Assembly (NCBI GenBank): GCA_022701365.1
Contig: JAKUHH010000173.1
Span: forward strand, 62,001-126,000
Direction of reading: 5' to 3'
DNA: 64,000 nucleotides
DNA from: Mycocentrospora acerina
Lineage: Eukaryota; Ascomycota; Dothideomycetes; Pleosporales
Below the pieces are notes generated by a model. The model saw only the letters and a program-made list of their open reading frames with translations, made no database searches and had not been told where the DNA came from. Both the position numbers and the translations under genes were made by a program. Of the stretch, positions 36,583 to 46,453 are shown in pieces; within the stretch, counting starts at the first letter, position 1, and each line of letters starts with the position of its first letter.

Positions 36583-37557
36583 ATGGTCTCACTGGATAGT
36601 TTATTTGGCATTTCGAAACAAAGCTTTCTTCGAAATAAAGTTGTTCTCGCGCAGGACAACGACAAATTCAACAACAAAAAATGTTTGGTCTGCTGGGATT
36701 CGTATAATGAAGATCATCCTGCCGTCCGCATTCTACCTTGCAGCCATATCTTCGGCCTTAAATGTCTACGACAAATCATTGACGGTCCGCTTGGGTATGA
36801 ATGCCCATTGTGTCGTGTTGCCCTTTTTCGGCCACCTGCTGATGTTATTGTTGGCCGATTGTACACAAAATTACTGGAACCTTTGGTCATTCATCTTCTT
36901 GGTGTTCGAAATAGAATTTGGCATATCGTACCTAGGCGAGTGCGAATTTTCATTGTCATAATACTCGAGTTGAACAACCCTCTCTTTTGGGCGACGAAGA
37001 TATCGAGCGCTTTTGTCAGTCACTGGGAGCGTTGTCCACACTTTGATTTGGAAAACGATGCTACGCTGTTATCAGCCTCACACTGGATACCTTATGTTGC
37101 ATTCGGTATAATGTTCATGTTTACTGGTGATGACTTTGAGTCTTATCTGGAGGTAGTGGTGTTTTCAGAACTCTGCGCTACGGCGATCGAAATGGGTGCC
37201 GTCATTTGGCATCTTTTCGAACTGCTCCGGGCGTTTGAGCGTCGCCAAGACTGGGGTTTCTTCATATTTACAACTGTCGCCGCCTTTTGCTTGAAGCTAG
37301 GGATAGTATTCCTCGGGTTTTTGCACTTTAATTCCACCTTTTTTCAGCGTGGACCTCAAAGCACACCAACCTACGAATGCAGAATCACCAACGACAATCC
37401 GCTCTTGTCGCACAATTCTGCGTACTGTCTCAACATCCAGACGTTTCAAACCAAGATTGAAAACTCGTGTATTATGGTGGGAGTGCGGGATAACTGGCCG
37501 ACTTGGATCGAATGCAACATTCCTCATAGTGTGTATTTGCATGAGATGCCACAATAA
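36583..37557 (+). CDS. RING-finger protein with multiple hydrophobic segments
   Basis: The uninterrupted frame from ATG 36583 gives 324 residues. A RING-type zinc site lies at about residues 30-75: CLVC, then CSHIFG (Cys-x-His), a following Cys, and CPLC. At least three hydrophobic stretches follow (IFIVIILEL, WIPYVAFGIMFMF, FFIFTTVAAFCLKLGIVFLGF), so the protein is likely a membrane-anchored E3 ubiquitin ligase. That is inferred from the domain. I do not recognise the C-terminal half. It lies 180 bp after the broken F-box gene; both relate to ubiquitin transfer, which may be coincidence because both families are expanded in such genomes. Confidence 0.65.
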   Translation: MVSLDSLFGISKQSFLRNKVVLAQDNDKFNNKKCLVCWDSYNEDHPAVRILPCSHIFGLKCLRQIIDGPLGYECPLCRVALFRPPADVIVGRLYTKLLEPLVIHLLGVRNRIWHIVPRRVRIFIVIILELNNPLFWATKISSAFVSHWERCPHFDLENDATLLSASHWIPYVAFGIMFMFTGDDFESYLEVVVFSELCATAIEMGAVIWHLFELLRAFERRQDWGFFIFTTVAAFCLKLGIVFLGFLHFNSTFFQRGPQSTPTYECRITNDNPLLSHNSAYCLNIQTFQTKIENSCIMVGVRDNWPTWIECNIPHSVYLHEMPQ

Positions 37558-38441
37558 AATGAAGTACTACCAACTTTGATTTTTATATGATGAGTGTTTG
37601 ATATCGAAACCGCCCGGTCTGAGCGTGTCCGCCATTATTGCGTCTTCTGTTTGGAATAAAAATTTGCAGCTTGCAACGAACCTACCAACTGGCGGAATAT
37701 TACCCCGATCCAATACTGTCGACCGTTACCGTTCGAAGTGTCGTTCTATGCGACAAGGCATTTCACAACTCCTTTTCACTATTTTCATGCAGCCAATTTC
37801 GCCAAACCGGCATCGACTTGTAGAAGTGCAACATGGAATGCAGTCTTGTCTGTTTTCACTGCCTTACGCGTCATGTTACACACCTTTGGTTGAGACTCAG
37901 GTCAAGAAACTGCGTGGCCTAGATTGTGGTCCGGAAAATATTCAGTTTCATTTTATCCCCGGCCCCAGTTATCCCCCACCCATTGTACTTCCTACTGAGG
38001 GCACGACCATGGGAAAGCGGATGCGGCATTTGTTCAGATTCTATCTTTTTATTTTCATCATCTGAAGATGATGAAAGGGCGTCTTTGAAAAAATTCTGCT
38101 CCAGGCTCGGAGATCGCCTGACGACAAAAAGGAAAAGGATTACCAGGTCACAGCGTACAGTCGCTTGAGGACGGCCCAAACGCCACAATTGTAACGTTTG
38201 CCACCGGTTGAGTATGTATTGTCGAAGGTGAAATTTTTTTTGAGTCAGCTTAGCTCCAATGTCGTGCTAGCCCCACCCGATGCGCTGCTTGTTATTGCCT
38301 TCAACAATTACTGCTAGAAGAAAATCATTACACACAGTTAATGCTTCCAAGCAATATATAGTTGAGAATAGTGCTCTAGGTAATAATGTAGGTATCAGAT
38401 CAAGATTTTATTTCCTCGTGTTTTCTCGCCCTCAATCGACC
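37558..38441. other. Intergenic region, possible decayed coding sequence
   Basis: Frames of 61-155 codons overlap at 37598-38065 in different phases; none has a recognisable motif, and they may be remnants of a gene broken by frameshifts. The final 150 bp are presumed promoter of the transporter. Confidence 0.4.
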
Positions 38442-39873
38442 ATGTCGACCATTTCTTCTCACGGTGAGCCCGAGGGCACTGTGATGAAACACTCCTACTT
38501 TCGCTCTGTTCCTTTTCAAATTCTCGTCGCATGTGGTGTCTCCTTTACCGCGCCGGGTATGTGGGATGCGCTCGGTGGCCTGGGCGCAGGAGGAGCCGCT
38601 GAACCGTATGCCGTCTCCGCCGCCAATGCCCTGGTTTACGGTCTCTTCGCTGTAGTCTGCGTTGCCGCAGGTGCCATCAACAACCGTATTGGCCTCAAGT
38701 TTGGACTGGCTCTCGGCGCCATTGGATACCCGCTGTACGGTGCAGGTCTCTACACGAATAACATCAACTCCAACACTTGGTTCTTGCTCTTCGGCTCCGC
38801 ACTGTGCGGTATCTCTGCAGGTTTCTTCTGGGCCGCTGAAGCGGCTATCATCATCGGATACCCATCACCAGGAGACCGTGCTTTCTACCTCGCTGTATGG
38901 CAGACGGCAAAGGCGTCGGGACCAATTGTAGGTGGAGCGATCAATTTGGGACTGAATGCAAACCGCAAAACGACAGGAAGCGTATCGTCATCGACATATA
39001 TCGTCTTCATTGTCATCATGTGCCTGGGCCTCCCCATCGCCATGTGCCTGTCTCCCGCGAGCAAGGTCTGGCGCAAGGACGGAACAAGGATTGTCACGCA
39101 CAAAGCCGCTACCTGGGGTAAAGAATTTCAAGCCGTTGGAAAGCTGCTCATCAGCAGGAGAATCCTACTCCTCCTCCCAGCCTTCTTCATCAGCTACTTC
39201 TACAACGGCTTTATGAGCACCTGGCTCACAAAGTACTTCACCGTCCGCTCCCGTGCGTTTAGCAGTTTCTTCACAAACTTTGCCGGAATCTTCAGCTCCT
39301 TCATCATCGCCAGCTTGCTCGATCGCCAGTCCATCAACATCAAGACCCGAGCCCGCATCGCATTCAGCGCCATCGTCACAATCCTCATCGGCACCTGGAT
39401 CTGGGCGACCATCCTGCAGAAGCAGTTCTACGACGCGGCCGAAGCCCCCGTTTTCGACTGGTTCCAGGGCGGTTTCGGAAAGAGCTATGCGTTGGTTTTC
39501 TTCTGGCAATTCGGCGGCCAGTCATTCCAGCAGTTTTTGTACTGGCTGGTCGGACAGTACGCGACAGATCTATCCAACTTGAGCCATCTTACTGGAATTT
39601 TGAGAGGTGTTGAGGCGTTGGGCCAGACCATTGCTTGGGCGTAAGTTGAACCCCTGAGATTTTTCTTCATTTGAACAAAACGCTAATATTTCATGTAGTA
39701 TGCAGTCTGAAGGCAACGCAAACCACTTTGTTAGCATTGGAATCAACTTTGGTTTCACCGTGCTGTGCATTCTACCTACCTGGATTGTGCTCTCGGAACT
39801 GGAGGGGAGCCACGAGGTCGTGGTTACCGAGCAAGAGGAGGCAGCGGATAGGAAGATGGGAGATAGCGCTTAG
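38442..39873 (+). CDS. UNC93-like major facilitator (DUF895 family) membrane protein
   Basis: Exons 38442-39640 and 39699-39873 give 457 residues. ATG 38442 (MSTISSHG) is preferred over any upstream start because the upstream frame lacks conserved sequence and this ATG precedes the first conserved segment (KHSYFRSVPFQI). About eleven hydrophobic segments are visible, with family features such as FTAPGMWDALGGLGAGG and a long GxxYPLYGAGLY region. Fungal members are plasma-membrane or organelle proteins with unknown or ion/iron-related substrates; the Caenorhabditis relative UNC-93 regulates a K+ channel. The C-terminal cytosolic tail is acidic. The substrate here is not inferable. Confidence 0.85.
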
Positions 39874-40149
39874 ATTCAAGATACCCCTTAGTTTGCGAGT
39901 TTTGGAATTGATGAATGCATGTTTTCTTAGCATAAAAAATAATTTTCGATACAAGACCTGCTGTAAAAGTAATTTTCAGGCATCAGTTATTTTTGCTTGT
40001 GCTTGATCCAATACGTTGCAGTTATCAAGTGAAACCATATAGTTTTTGAATATTACGGAGTTGTAGTTTGAAAACGGGAAGAGTGCAGTGGTTAGCGTAG
40101 AACCCTAGTGTTACTATGCTCTTGAACCTCCCATACTCCGGCTCCTCAT

Positions 40150-41622
40150 TCAACAACGGTTCATAGGAGTCGGCATAGTCCACCTCTCGACCACTTCCGC
40201 AAGAGTATACTCCCCTCCGACATTTCCTGGAAACACTACGTATGGCAATCCAGGGTACTTGCAACTCTCCTCATCGCACCTCCACAGCGGCACGCCCGGG
40301 GCGGCCTGGCCTACAATCGTAGCACGCTTCATGTTCAGAGCCTTTGTTGCCATATCGCTGCTAGTAATGCCTCCTTTTGCTATGACGTAGCGCGGTTTCG
40401 TTTCTAGACGAGTGAGAAATGATACCAGAGTCGCTGCGACAACAGAGCCAATATCCAGCGATGAGCGCTCGTCTGCGCCAACGATGAGCTCGCGGGATGT
40501 CATGATCAATACATCTCGTGGTTGTGTGAGGGAGGCTGTGGCAATAGAAAGCGCACGTTTTAGTTCTTCTTCACGAGCGTTCTCGCTTTCTAGAAGTTTG
40601 GATACGTCCAATTCCACAGTTGTGAGCTTTTCGCCGCGTCTTTCGACCAAAGCTTTTAGCTGCGTCGTTGTTTTTGGCACATATGAGCCTGCGATTATGA
40701 GACCGCCGACAGAAGGGTTTAACTGGAGTTTCCTTGCAGATATGGGTTGTATGGGCGAGATGCCTAAGCGTGCAGAAACAAACGCTGCGGCAGAGCGGAA
40801 GAGGAATTTCTTGCCCTCTGCAGATGCCTTTAGGATGCCGAGTACCACAATATCCATATCCTCTTCCGCGGCTGCGTTGATGATGAAGACGGTTCCTTTC
40901 TCAGCACTGAGTAGTATTTCGCCAACCTTGTCAGGACCGCCGTGCCGAATATCGGTCAGAGTAATGCCCTTGACGCGGTCGCGTGTGATGGATCCTTTGC
41001 TCTTCTCTGCAACCCAGTCTGCAAGATGACTGCTCTTGAACCCAAATGTAGCATCTCTTGCGAAAGGCGTCTCACCAGCGGGAACCAGAGTCTCTCCCTC
41101 AGCTACATAGTGCACATCATCAATAGTATATCGCCCACCCTGCAAGAAAAATGGCGCGAGAATCCACGCATCGCTCGCCCCAAGCACTTCCTCTACAGCC
41201 TCAGGTTCCAGCGGAAAATGGCCCCTCAACGTCGAGTCCCCGCGCAAAACCACCTCGAATGATTTCCCAGCCTGTGATGCAGCTTCTTTCAAGTTTTGGC
41301 AAATTTCAATCGTGAGCTCTCGCGCAGCAGGCGGGTGTAGGGCACGGGAATTCGTGAGAATGAAGAAACCGCTTCCGGGACTCGTGTTTTGGAATTCGGC
41401 AGTCAAGACAGCGACACTCCATGTTGTAAGCACAGGAATATCGTGGCAGGTTTGGGTGCCGGTGGGGTCGTCATCGAGTGCAACTAGGATGGGTATGTTT
41501 GGGTTGGATTGTATCTCGCGTCGTGTCTGGGTACGGAGCTCACTTGAGGTCGAGGGGAGAGGTGGGAGGGAGGCAAGGGTTTCACTGAGAGGCTTTGAGG
41601 GTGTAGTCGAGGGAAAAGTCAT
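40150..41622 (-). CDS. Four-carbon acid sugar kinase family protein (DUF1537 type)
   Basis: A single-exon frame with ATG at 41622 gives 490 residues, typical for the family. The N-terminal domain starts with the nucleotide/substrate motif ALDDDPTGTQT and contains RGDSTLRGHF and SDAWILAPFF. The C-terminal nucleotide-binding domain contains GLIIAGS, KGGITSSDMA and, near the end, PYVVFPGNVGGE. Bacterial relatives (OtnK, DtnK) phosphorylate 3-oxo-tetronates or D-threonate/D-erythronate in four-carbon acid sugar breakdown. The substrate of fungal members is not established. No partner aldolase or dehydrogenase of that pathway is adjacent. The 3' end faces the UNC93-like gene. Confidence 0.85.
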   Translation of the reverse strand: MTFPSTTPSKPLSETLASLPPLPSTSSELRTQTRREIQSNPNIPILVALDDDPTGTQTCHDIPVLTTWSVAVLTAEFQNTSPGSGFFILTNSRALHPPAARELTIEICQNLKEAASQAGKSFEVVLRGDSTLRGHFPLEPEAVEEVLGASDAWILAPFFLQGGRYTIDDVHYVAEGETLVPAGETPFARDATFGFKSSHLADWVAEKSKGSITRDRVKGITLTDIRHGGPDKVGEILLSAEKGTVFIINAAAEEDMDIVVLGILKASAEGKKFLFRSAAAFVSARLGISPIQPISARKLQLNPSVGGLIIAGSYVPKTTTQLKALVERRGEKLTTVELDVSKLLESENAREEELKRALSIATASLTQPRDVLIMTSRELIVGADERSSLDIGSVVAATLVSFLTRLETKPRYVIAKGGITSSDMATKALNMKRATIVGQAAPGVPLWRCDEESCKYPGLPYVVFPGNVGGEYTLAEVVERWTMPTPMNRC

Positions 41623-42573
41623 TGTAACTTCAGGCGGGTTCGAAAGTTATGATGGTTGGTTGTTGTTGCTGTCGTTGTCAAGTCAAGGGCAATTAAAGAA
41701 TGCATTCACTGGTGGGGTATCGGCGTTCTGTCCGATCGTACCCCTCCTTGAAACGGAGGCGCGATGGATGTTCACATCACAAATTGATGCATGGATGAGT
41801 CTTGGTTGAATGCTGCGTTGGTAAGTGATCAGAGTGTCGAATGCGCCTCAGCGGTTGTTCGCGATGTAATGATGCACGCGCAAGACGTGGCGATTGCCAT
41901 TAGCGGAAGCAAGGTGGAAGACGCCACCAACCTCGTCTGCTGTCCGTCTGCCTTGCATAAGAAACTCGCGTCTCTGTACGCGCTGCGCACCATCTGTAAC
42001 CAACGAGTCTCCAGGGCTGTACTGTCGTGACAGAGAAGGCGGTGGCGTCAAAGACAGGGTTAGGCGCCCAGCCTTGTGGCCTTTTCCGACCGTATTTGCA
42101 TCTCCGTCCCCCACAACAGAGGGGAGCCTGGCAGTCCAGACAACGTGTGCATTCGTTATTTTTGATCCACTGTTGGCTTGTGAGATCCACCTGTACCCAA
42201 ATAACCACTCTTTCGACTGTGGAGTTGTTGCTTGCCCAAGCCCAGCGTGGGCTCTACTCTATCAATCACATAGCGCGCTACTGACGCCAGACAGCTGAAT
42301 CGACGCCAGAGGAGGGCTGAGCTAGATCACTGCTCCCTAGCCATGCTGAGATATTTACTCTTTTGTCTTCATCCTCATTGATTTGGCCGTGCGGCAACAT
42401 TAGAGCTCAGCCACCAGCCTCGAGCATCAACTGCGTCGTCCGTCTCACCCACTAATTCTGGCATGGGGCGAAAACGCGACGATCAAAATCCAGTCGCATT
42501 TGACTTAACGCGCTGACGCAACAAGAACTACCGTCTCCCGATCCTTTTCGTTACCACTTGCTAGAACCCCATC
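41623..42573. other. Divergent intergenic region
   Basis: 950 bp between the start of the sugar kinase (minus) and the orphan gene at 42574 (plus). Frames over 41791-42298 lack motifs; none is called. Confidence 0.55.
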
Positions 42574-44328
42574 ATGTCGTCAGCGAATCCCAACCAGAAG
42601 TATGCGTGGCCAGATTGGACAAATCAACAAGCCACAGCACAGTCTCCAAACAATGGTCACTCACAGTCTGATGCGCAAAGTTACCAAATCGATGGTTACT
42701 ATGGAAACTTTACACCAGCAGCAAAACCAGCAGCAATACCAGTGACAATACCAGCAGCAACACCAGTAGCAACACCAATAGCAATACCAGTAGCAACACC
42801 GTACGTGCAACCATACTATGCAAGTACTATGTCTACACCATACATAGCAGAGTTGCCTGCGCCAATGCCGCTAGCACCGCCTACATCTACTTCCAACCAA
42901 CAACTAAACGGAGATGAACTGCTCGCACACAAACTCCAACAGTTAGAAGTCGAGGATATGAGGAGGAGATCGAGCAGCAACGTAAACCTGCAGCGGCGGC
43001 CAGTGAGCTTTATGCCTGCCAGTCCATCAAACCTACCGCCTCTGACACAACAACAATCGTTTCAATCGCTACGAAACCACCCCCCAAGTCTTCCAACTGC
43101 TGGGCCGTACAGTCCAGGATCGTTTGGTTCACCACTTGCCCCACAGAGTCAGAATTTCCTTGGTCCTCCCTCTCATCAACGAAGCCCGAGTTCGCTACCC
43201 GAAGTATTTTTGAACCCATACCAAGTCTACAACCCATTGCCTCAAGTCGTCAGGCCTGTCTCCTATCGTCCATCTTCATGGGACAGTACGCCCATCCCCA
43301 TCCAAGAACCAACTCACGTGCCAGTCGCCGCGCCGTTGAGTACACCGTCACTATCAGCCTATCTAGAAAAGCACCACCAAGTACCCTACCCTCCACAATG
43401 GTCTTTGGCACCAGCAGTAATGATCTTCCACGCCGAAACCAAACCATACCCCAAATTAGACTGGCTGGACACACCTGAAATAGTTGAGTGGCGAGTGTAT
43501 CGACAAACAGAGCAGACAAGTCCCTCGTACACGTTCAAGTTCAAAGCCAAAGGTGGCAGTTTTCGCGATCCACATCATTGCTGGACAATGACATGCTCTA
43601 ACCCAGATCTGCCTGCCAATAAAATCCATCACCCAACATGGACATACGATCTCAAGCTCGACCGCAACACCGGCATGCGCAAAACTGAGGTTCTTTCCCA
43701 CGGAAGACAAAGAGCTATCCTCACCACCTTCGTACATGCCCTCAACTACGACGCCCTGCGCTTCATCGGCCCCGACGGCCGCGCCTACATGTGGGTAAGC
43801 CAGCATCCCGTGAGCTCTATCGGCGGCGCGAGATGGGACACGATGCGACATGCGCTCTTCGTGGCCGATGGGAATATTCCAGACCCGCTTTACGGTCACA
43901 TTGCCGCTGACCACGCGTTTTGGGATGGATCAGGCCAAGAAACATTGTGTATTCGTTCGCTGACCGTGGATCCCGATCTTGTTGTGGCTTCACTGCAGGT
44001 GCTGAAGGATTGGGAGAAACACACGTTGAGGGAGCAGAAGAAGAGCCACTCCAAGGTATTCCAGATGAATGAGGACGCGATGCGGAGAGGTGCGTTGGGG
44101 AAATCAAGCTATTGGCGGGCAGGGGACGGGGATGGGGAAGCCGAGAAGGGGGGGAAGATTGTGCCAGAGGTCAAGAGGAAGGATTCGAGGAAGGGTTCTA
44201 TCAAGTCAGTGGGCGAGGGTGCGGGGGCATTGGGAATTTTGGCTGGCGCGGGACTGGCACTCGCGGGGAGTAAGGGGGCTAGCGGGAGGCAATCGATTAG
44301 TGGGAGTTCTTTGGCTGAAAGTCGTTGA
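42574..44328 (+). CDS. Orphan protein with Pro/Ala/Thr repeat and conserved C-terminal domain
   Basis: A single frame from ATG 42574 gives 584 residues with no visible intron. The N-terminal half is Gln/Pro/Ser-rich, with an irregular IPVATPxAIP-type repeat (about 42718-42805) and a disordered character. A folded-looking part begins near residue 285 (MIFHAETKPYPKLDW) and includes EWRVYRQTEQ, SFRDPHHCWTMTC and PDGRAYMWV. It ends before a Lys-rich segment, and a short Gly/Ala-rich hydrophobic stretch lies near the C-terminus. I do not recognise the domain. The composition and layout suggest a fungal lineage protein, possibly with a tubby-like or beta-rich fold, but that is a guess. Confidence 0.7.
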   Translation: MSSANPNQKYAWPDWTNQQATAQSPNNGHSQSDAQSYQIDGYYGNFTPAAKPAAIPVTIPAATPVATPIAIPVATPYVQPYYASTMSTPYIAELPAPMPLAPPTSTSNQQLNGDELLAHKLQQLEVEDMRRRSSSNVNLQRRPVSFMPASPSNLPPLTQQQSFQSLRNHPPSLPTAGPYSPGSFGSPLAPQSQNFLGPPSHQRSPSSLPEVFLNPYQVYNPLPQVVRPVSYRPSSWDSTPIPIQEPTHVPVAAPLSTPSLSAYLEKHHQVPYPPQWSLAPAVMIFHAETKPYPKLDWLDTPEIVEWRVYRQTEQTSPSYTFKFKAKGGSFRDPHHCWTMTCSNPDLPANKIHHPTWTYDLKLDRNTGMRKTEVLSHGRQRAILTTFVHALNYDALRFIGPDGRAYMWVSQHPVSSIGGARWDTMRHALFVADGNIPDPLYGHIAADHAFWDGSGQETLCIRSLTVDPDLVVASLQVLKDWEKHTLREQKKSHSKVFQMNEDAMRRGALGKSSYWRAGDGDGEAEKGGKIVPEVKRKDSRKGSIKSVGEGAGALGILAGAGLALAGSKGASGRQSISGSSLAESR

Positions 44329-44331
44329 TTT

Positions 44332-45517
44332 GGATACCATTTGTTGTAGAGTCTGTAGATATTATAGCGCAACTTCAATTCAATATTGATTTCAATAGGC
44401 CGGTTTTATCATCCAACACAACTGTGATCAGCCTGGCCCAAAGTACTCTCTAGCCTTGCCAAGCTCTTTTCAAACATTTCCCCGTACAAGTTCAACCAGT
44501 CAATGAACGCTTGTCTCTGTTTTTACTCTTCGAAAAAATTCTCGTTCTGTAATGCCCCTTCGAGCTCCTTCTCAGACTGAAGCGTCATCCTCTTCACTTC
44601 TCGGTTCAACTGCACCACATGCAATTTTCTCCGCTGGATGAATGCCATGTTCCACTCCTCCTGCGGCCTGCTACACTCAAATCCCCACATCATGATCTGC
44701 TCCGCGTATCTACATTTCAACCATATCATGGTCCCAAGCTAAGAGCTGCCGTTGTTCAACTCGGCCTTTGGTCTTGGGGTCCGGGTTGTGAGCTTCCATT
44801 GCAGCAAAAAAGGCAAAACGCATCGAGTTGACCATCGATTAAATCTAATTGGGTTAGAATGAGTTGCATGATTTTTCGGACAAGTGGAACAGCGGTAGAG
44901 GTGGCTTCTAATATGGGTATAGAGGGATATAATATGAAGGGTGCTGAGTTGGGGACAACAGGTGTTGTAAGATTTGGGGCGAATAGTGCTGGTAAGAGTT
45001 CACCGCTTCTTTCTGAGCGACAGTGTTGGCGACGAGTCGGACGGGTAGGCATGCTTGCGAGTATTTTTCTTTGGTGACTTCAGAGACTGTTAATCATATG
45101 TAGAGAGAGAGGAGAAGGGTGGTAGATATTGATAAGTCAGGCATAGTTTGATACTGCAGTGTTTGCCTGGTCACTTCGCCTTTCACCAATATATTATAAA
45201 GAAGGGATAATAGGTACAGACAATATGCTCTCCAAGTCGAATTGTTTCTAGTAGGTGAAGAATACGTCTCTTTTTGTTGTGAGTGGACAGCATGGCCAAT
45301 TATATTCCGAACCCCAAGACGCACCTAGTTCTTACGAGACAAGCAAGCCCTCGAGTGTGAATGCTCCTATTCAACCATTCACCGGACCTCCCACAATGTC
45401 AGCGTCGAAAGGATTCGTTTTGCCTCACAATTCATGCCTTTTATGAATATCCCAATCCGACTGTAAACTTTCAACTTCTAGCCAGAGCTAACTAAGCTGC
45501 AATCCCCATCCTCAAAA
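44332..45517. other. Intergenic region with a possible broken gene
   Basis: Apart from the doubtful minus-strand locus at 44523-45052 (see separate entry), no coding sequence is recognised. Confidence 0.5.
44523..45052 (-). pseudogene. Possible small gene with frameshifts
   Basis: On the minus strand, three protein-like pieces lie in successive frames. One from ATG 45052 reads to LDAFCLFCC. A middle piece reads MEAHNPDPKTKGRVEQ and LLAWDHDMVEM. A last piece starts CRYAEQIMMWGFE and ends NENFFEE with a stop at 44523. The last two look like consecutive parts of one charged helical protein split by a one-base shift; no adequate intron fits between them. It may be a decayed gene or a sequencing error. 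Confidence 0.35.
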
Positions 45518-46102
45518 ATGAGTCCACCCACGCCTCCTTCAGAAGCAGTAGAAGCCATTGAAATGACACGCCGGCGAACCTGGAAATTATATAAATGTCC
45601 CACAGTAGACAACTCCTTCCGAACCTGGCACGTCGAAGAACGTGTATCCCAAACACTACATCTCTACGAAGACCTCTATAATGACTTTGACCAGACAATT
45701 CGGCAGAAGGGTAGTTTCTGCGCTGCCAAACAGGAGCTCTGCAACAATCATAACGGTAGTATGGATGCTCTTTTAGGGGAGGTTTACGATCGCGTCATAC
45801 GTCTCTACAAAGAACGAATTACATATATCCATGAACAGGGTATTGCGCGATTTACTTTGTATTCGCACTGGCAGAGCGAAGGCAGTGATCAGGATATCCC
45901 TACGATTGAATCCATGGGCACGTTCATGGAAGGCGATTTTAAGCGGCGGAAGATAGAGTTTGTTACGGGTGTTTGTGGTTTGCTAGAGGGGTGGGATCTG
46001 GCGAGGGTAGAGATGGTGGTGGATGATTTGGAGGAGATGTGGTCAGGGGTGATGGATTCTCGAAAGTTTTTGTGTCTGGTGTACAATTACTCAGACGTTT
46101 GA
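45518..46102 (+). CDS. Hypothetical protein, 194 residues
   Basis: An intact frame from ATG 45518 to TGA. The product is acidic and helix-rich, with TWHVEERVSQTLHLYEDLY and a C-terminal GLLEGWDLARVEMVVDDLEEMW. No motif is recognised. An A-rich context before the ATG and uniform codon use support real coding. The function is unknown. Confidence 0.5.
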   Translation: MSPPTPPSEAVEAIEMTRRRTWKLYKCPTVDNSFRTWHVEERVSQTLHLYEDLYNDFDQTIRQKGSFCAAKQELCNNHNGSMDALLGEVYDRVIRLYKERITYIHEQGIARFTLYSHWQSEGSDQDIPTIESMGTFMEGDFKRRKIEFVTGVCGLLEGWDLARVEMVVDDLEEMWSGVMDSRKFLCLVYNYSDV

Positions 46103-46453
46103 TGAAAAGGATAGGACTGAGATGTGGCCTTGAGTATAGAGTTAGTTTTAGTCTGTTGGTGATCAGATTGAAGAGGATTTAATCACTCGCAGTCTGTGAT
46201 TGCGAACTGATTAAATAATTCTACATAAGAAAATTACAACTCAGGAAGCAGACTGCACATGGGTATAGTATTGTTCGATATGGCACAGACGATAGCTCTT
46301 CAACGCAAACTCATAATGTGACTGTGTTCTAACACCTTTCGATGAATCCACGAAGATTTTATCTGACATTTATCTATAACTTTGAACCATCATTGAGCCG
46401 AAAAAATCGACGTACATAATCTAGCATACCATCATCAACCAGTGTCAGACAAT
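46103..46453. other. Convergent intergenic region
   Basis: 350 bp of AT-rich sequence between two 3' ends; nothing recognised. Confidence 0.6.

Noticed and set aside
37598..38065. 155-codon frame between the RING gene and the transporter
   Set aside because: No motif, and a second frame in the same place is as plausible; left as possible decayed sequence.
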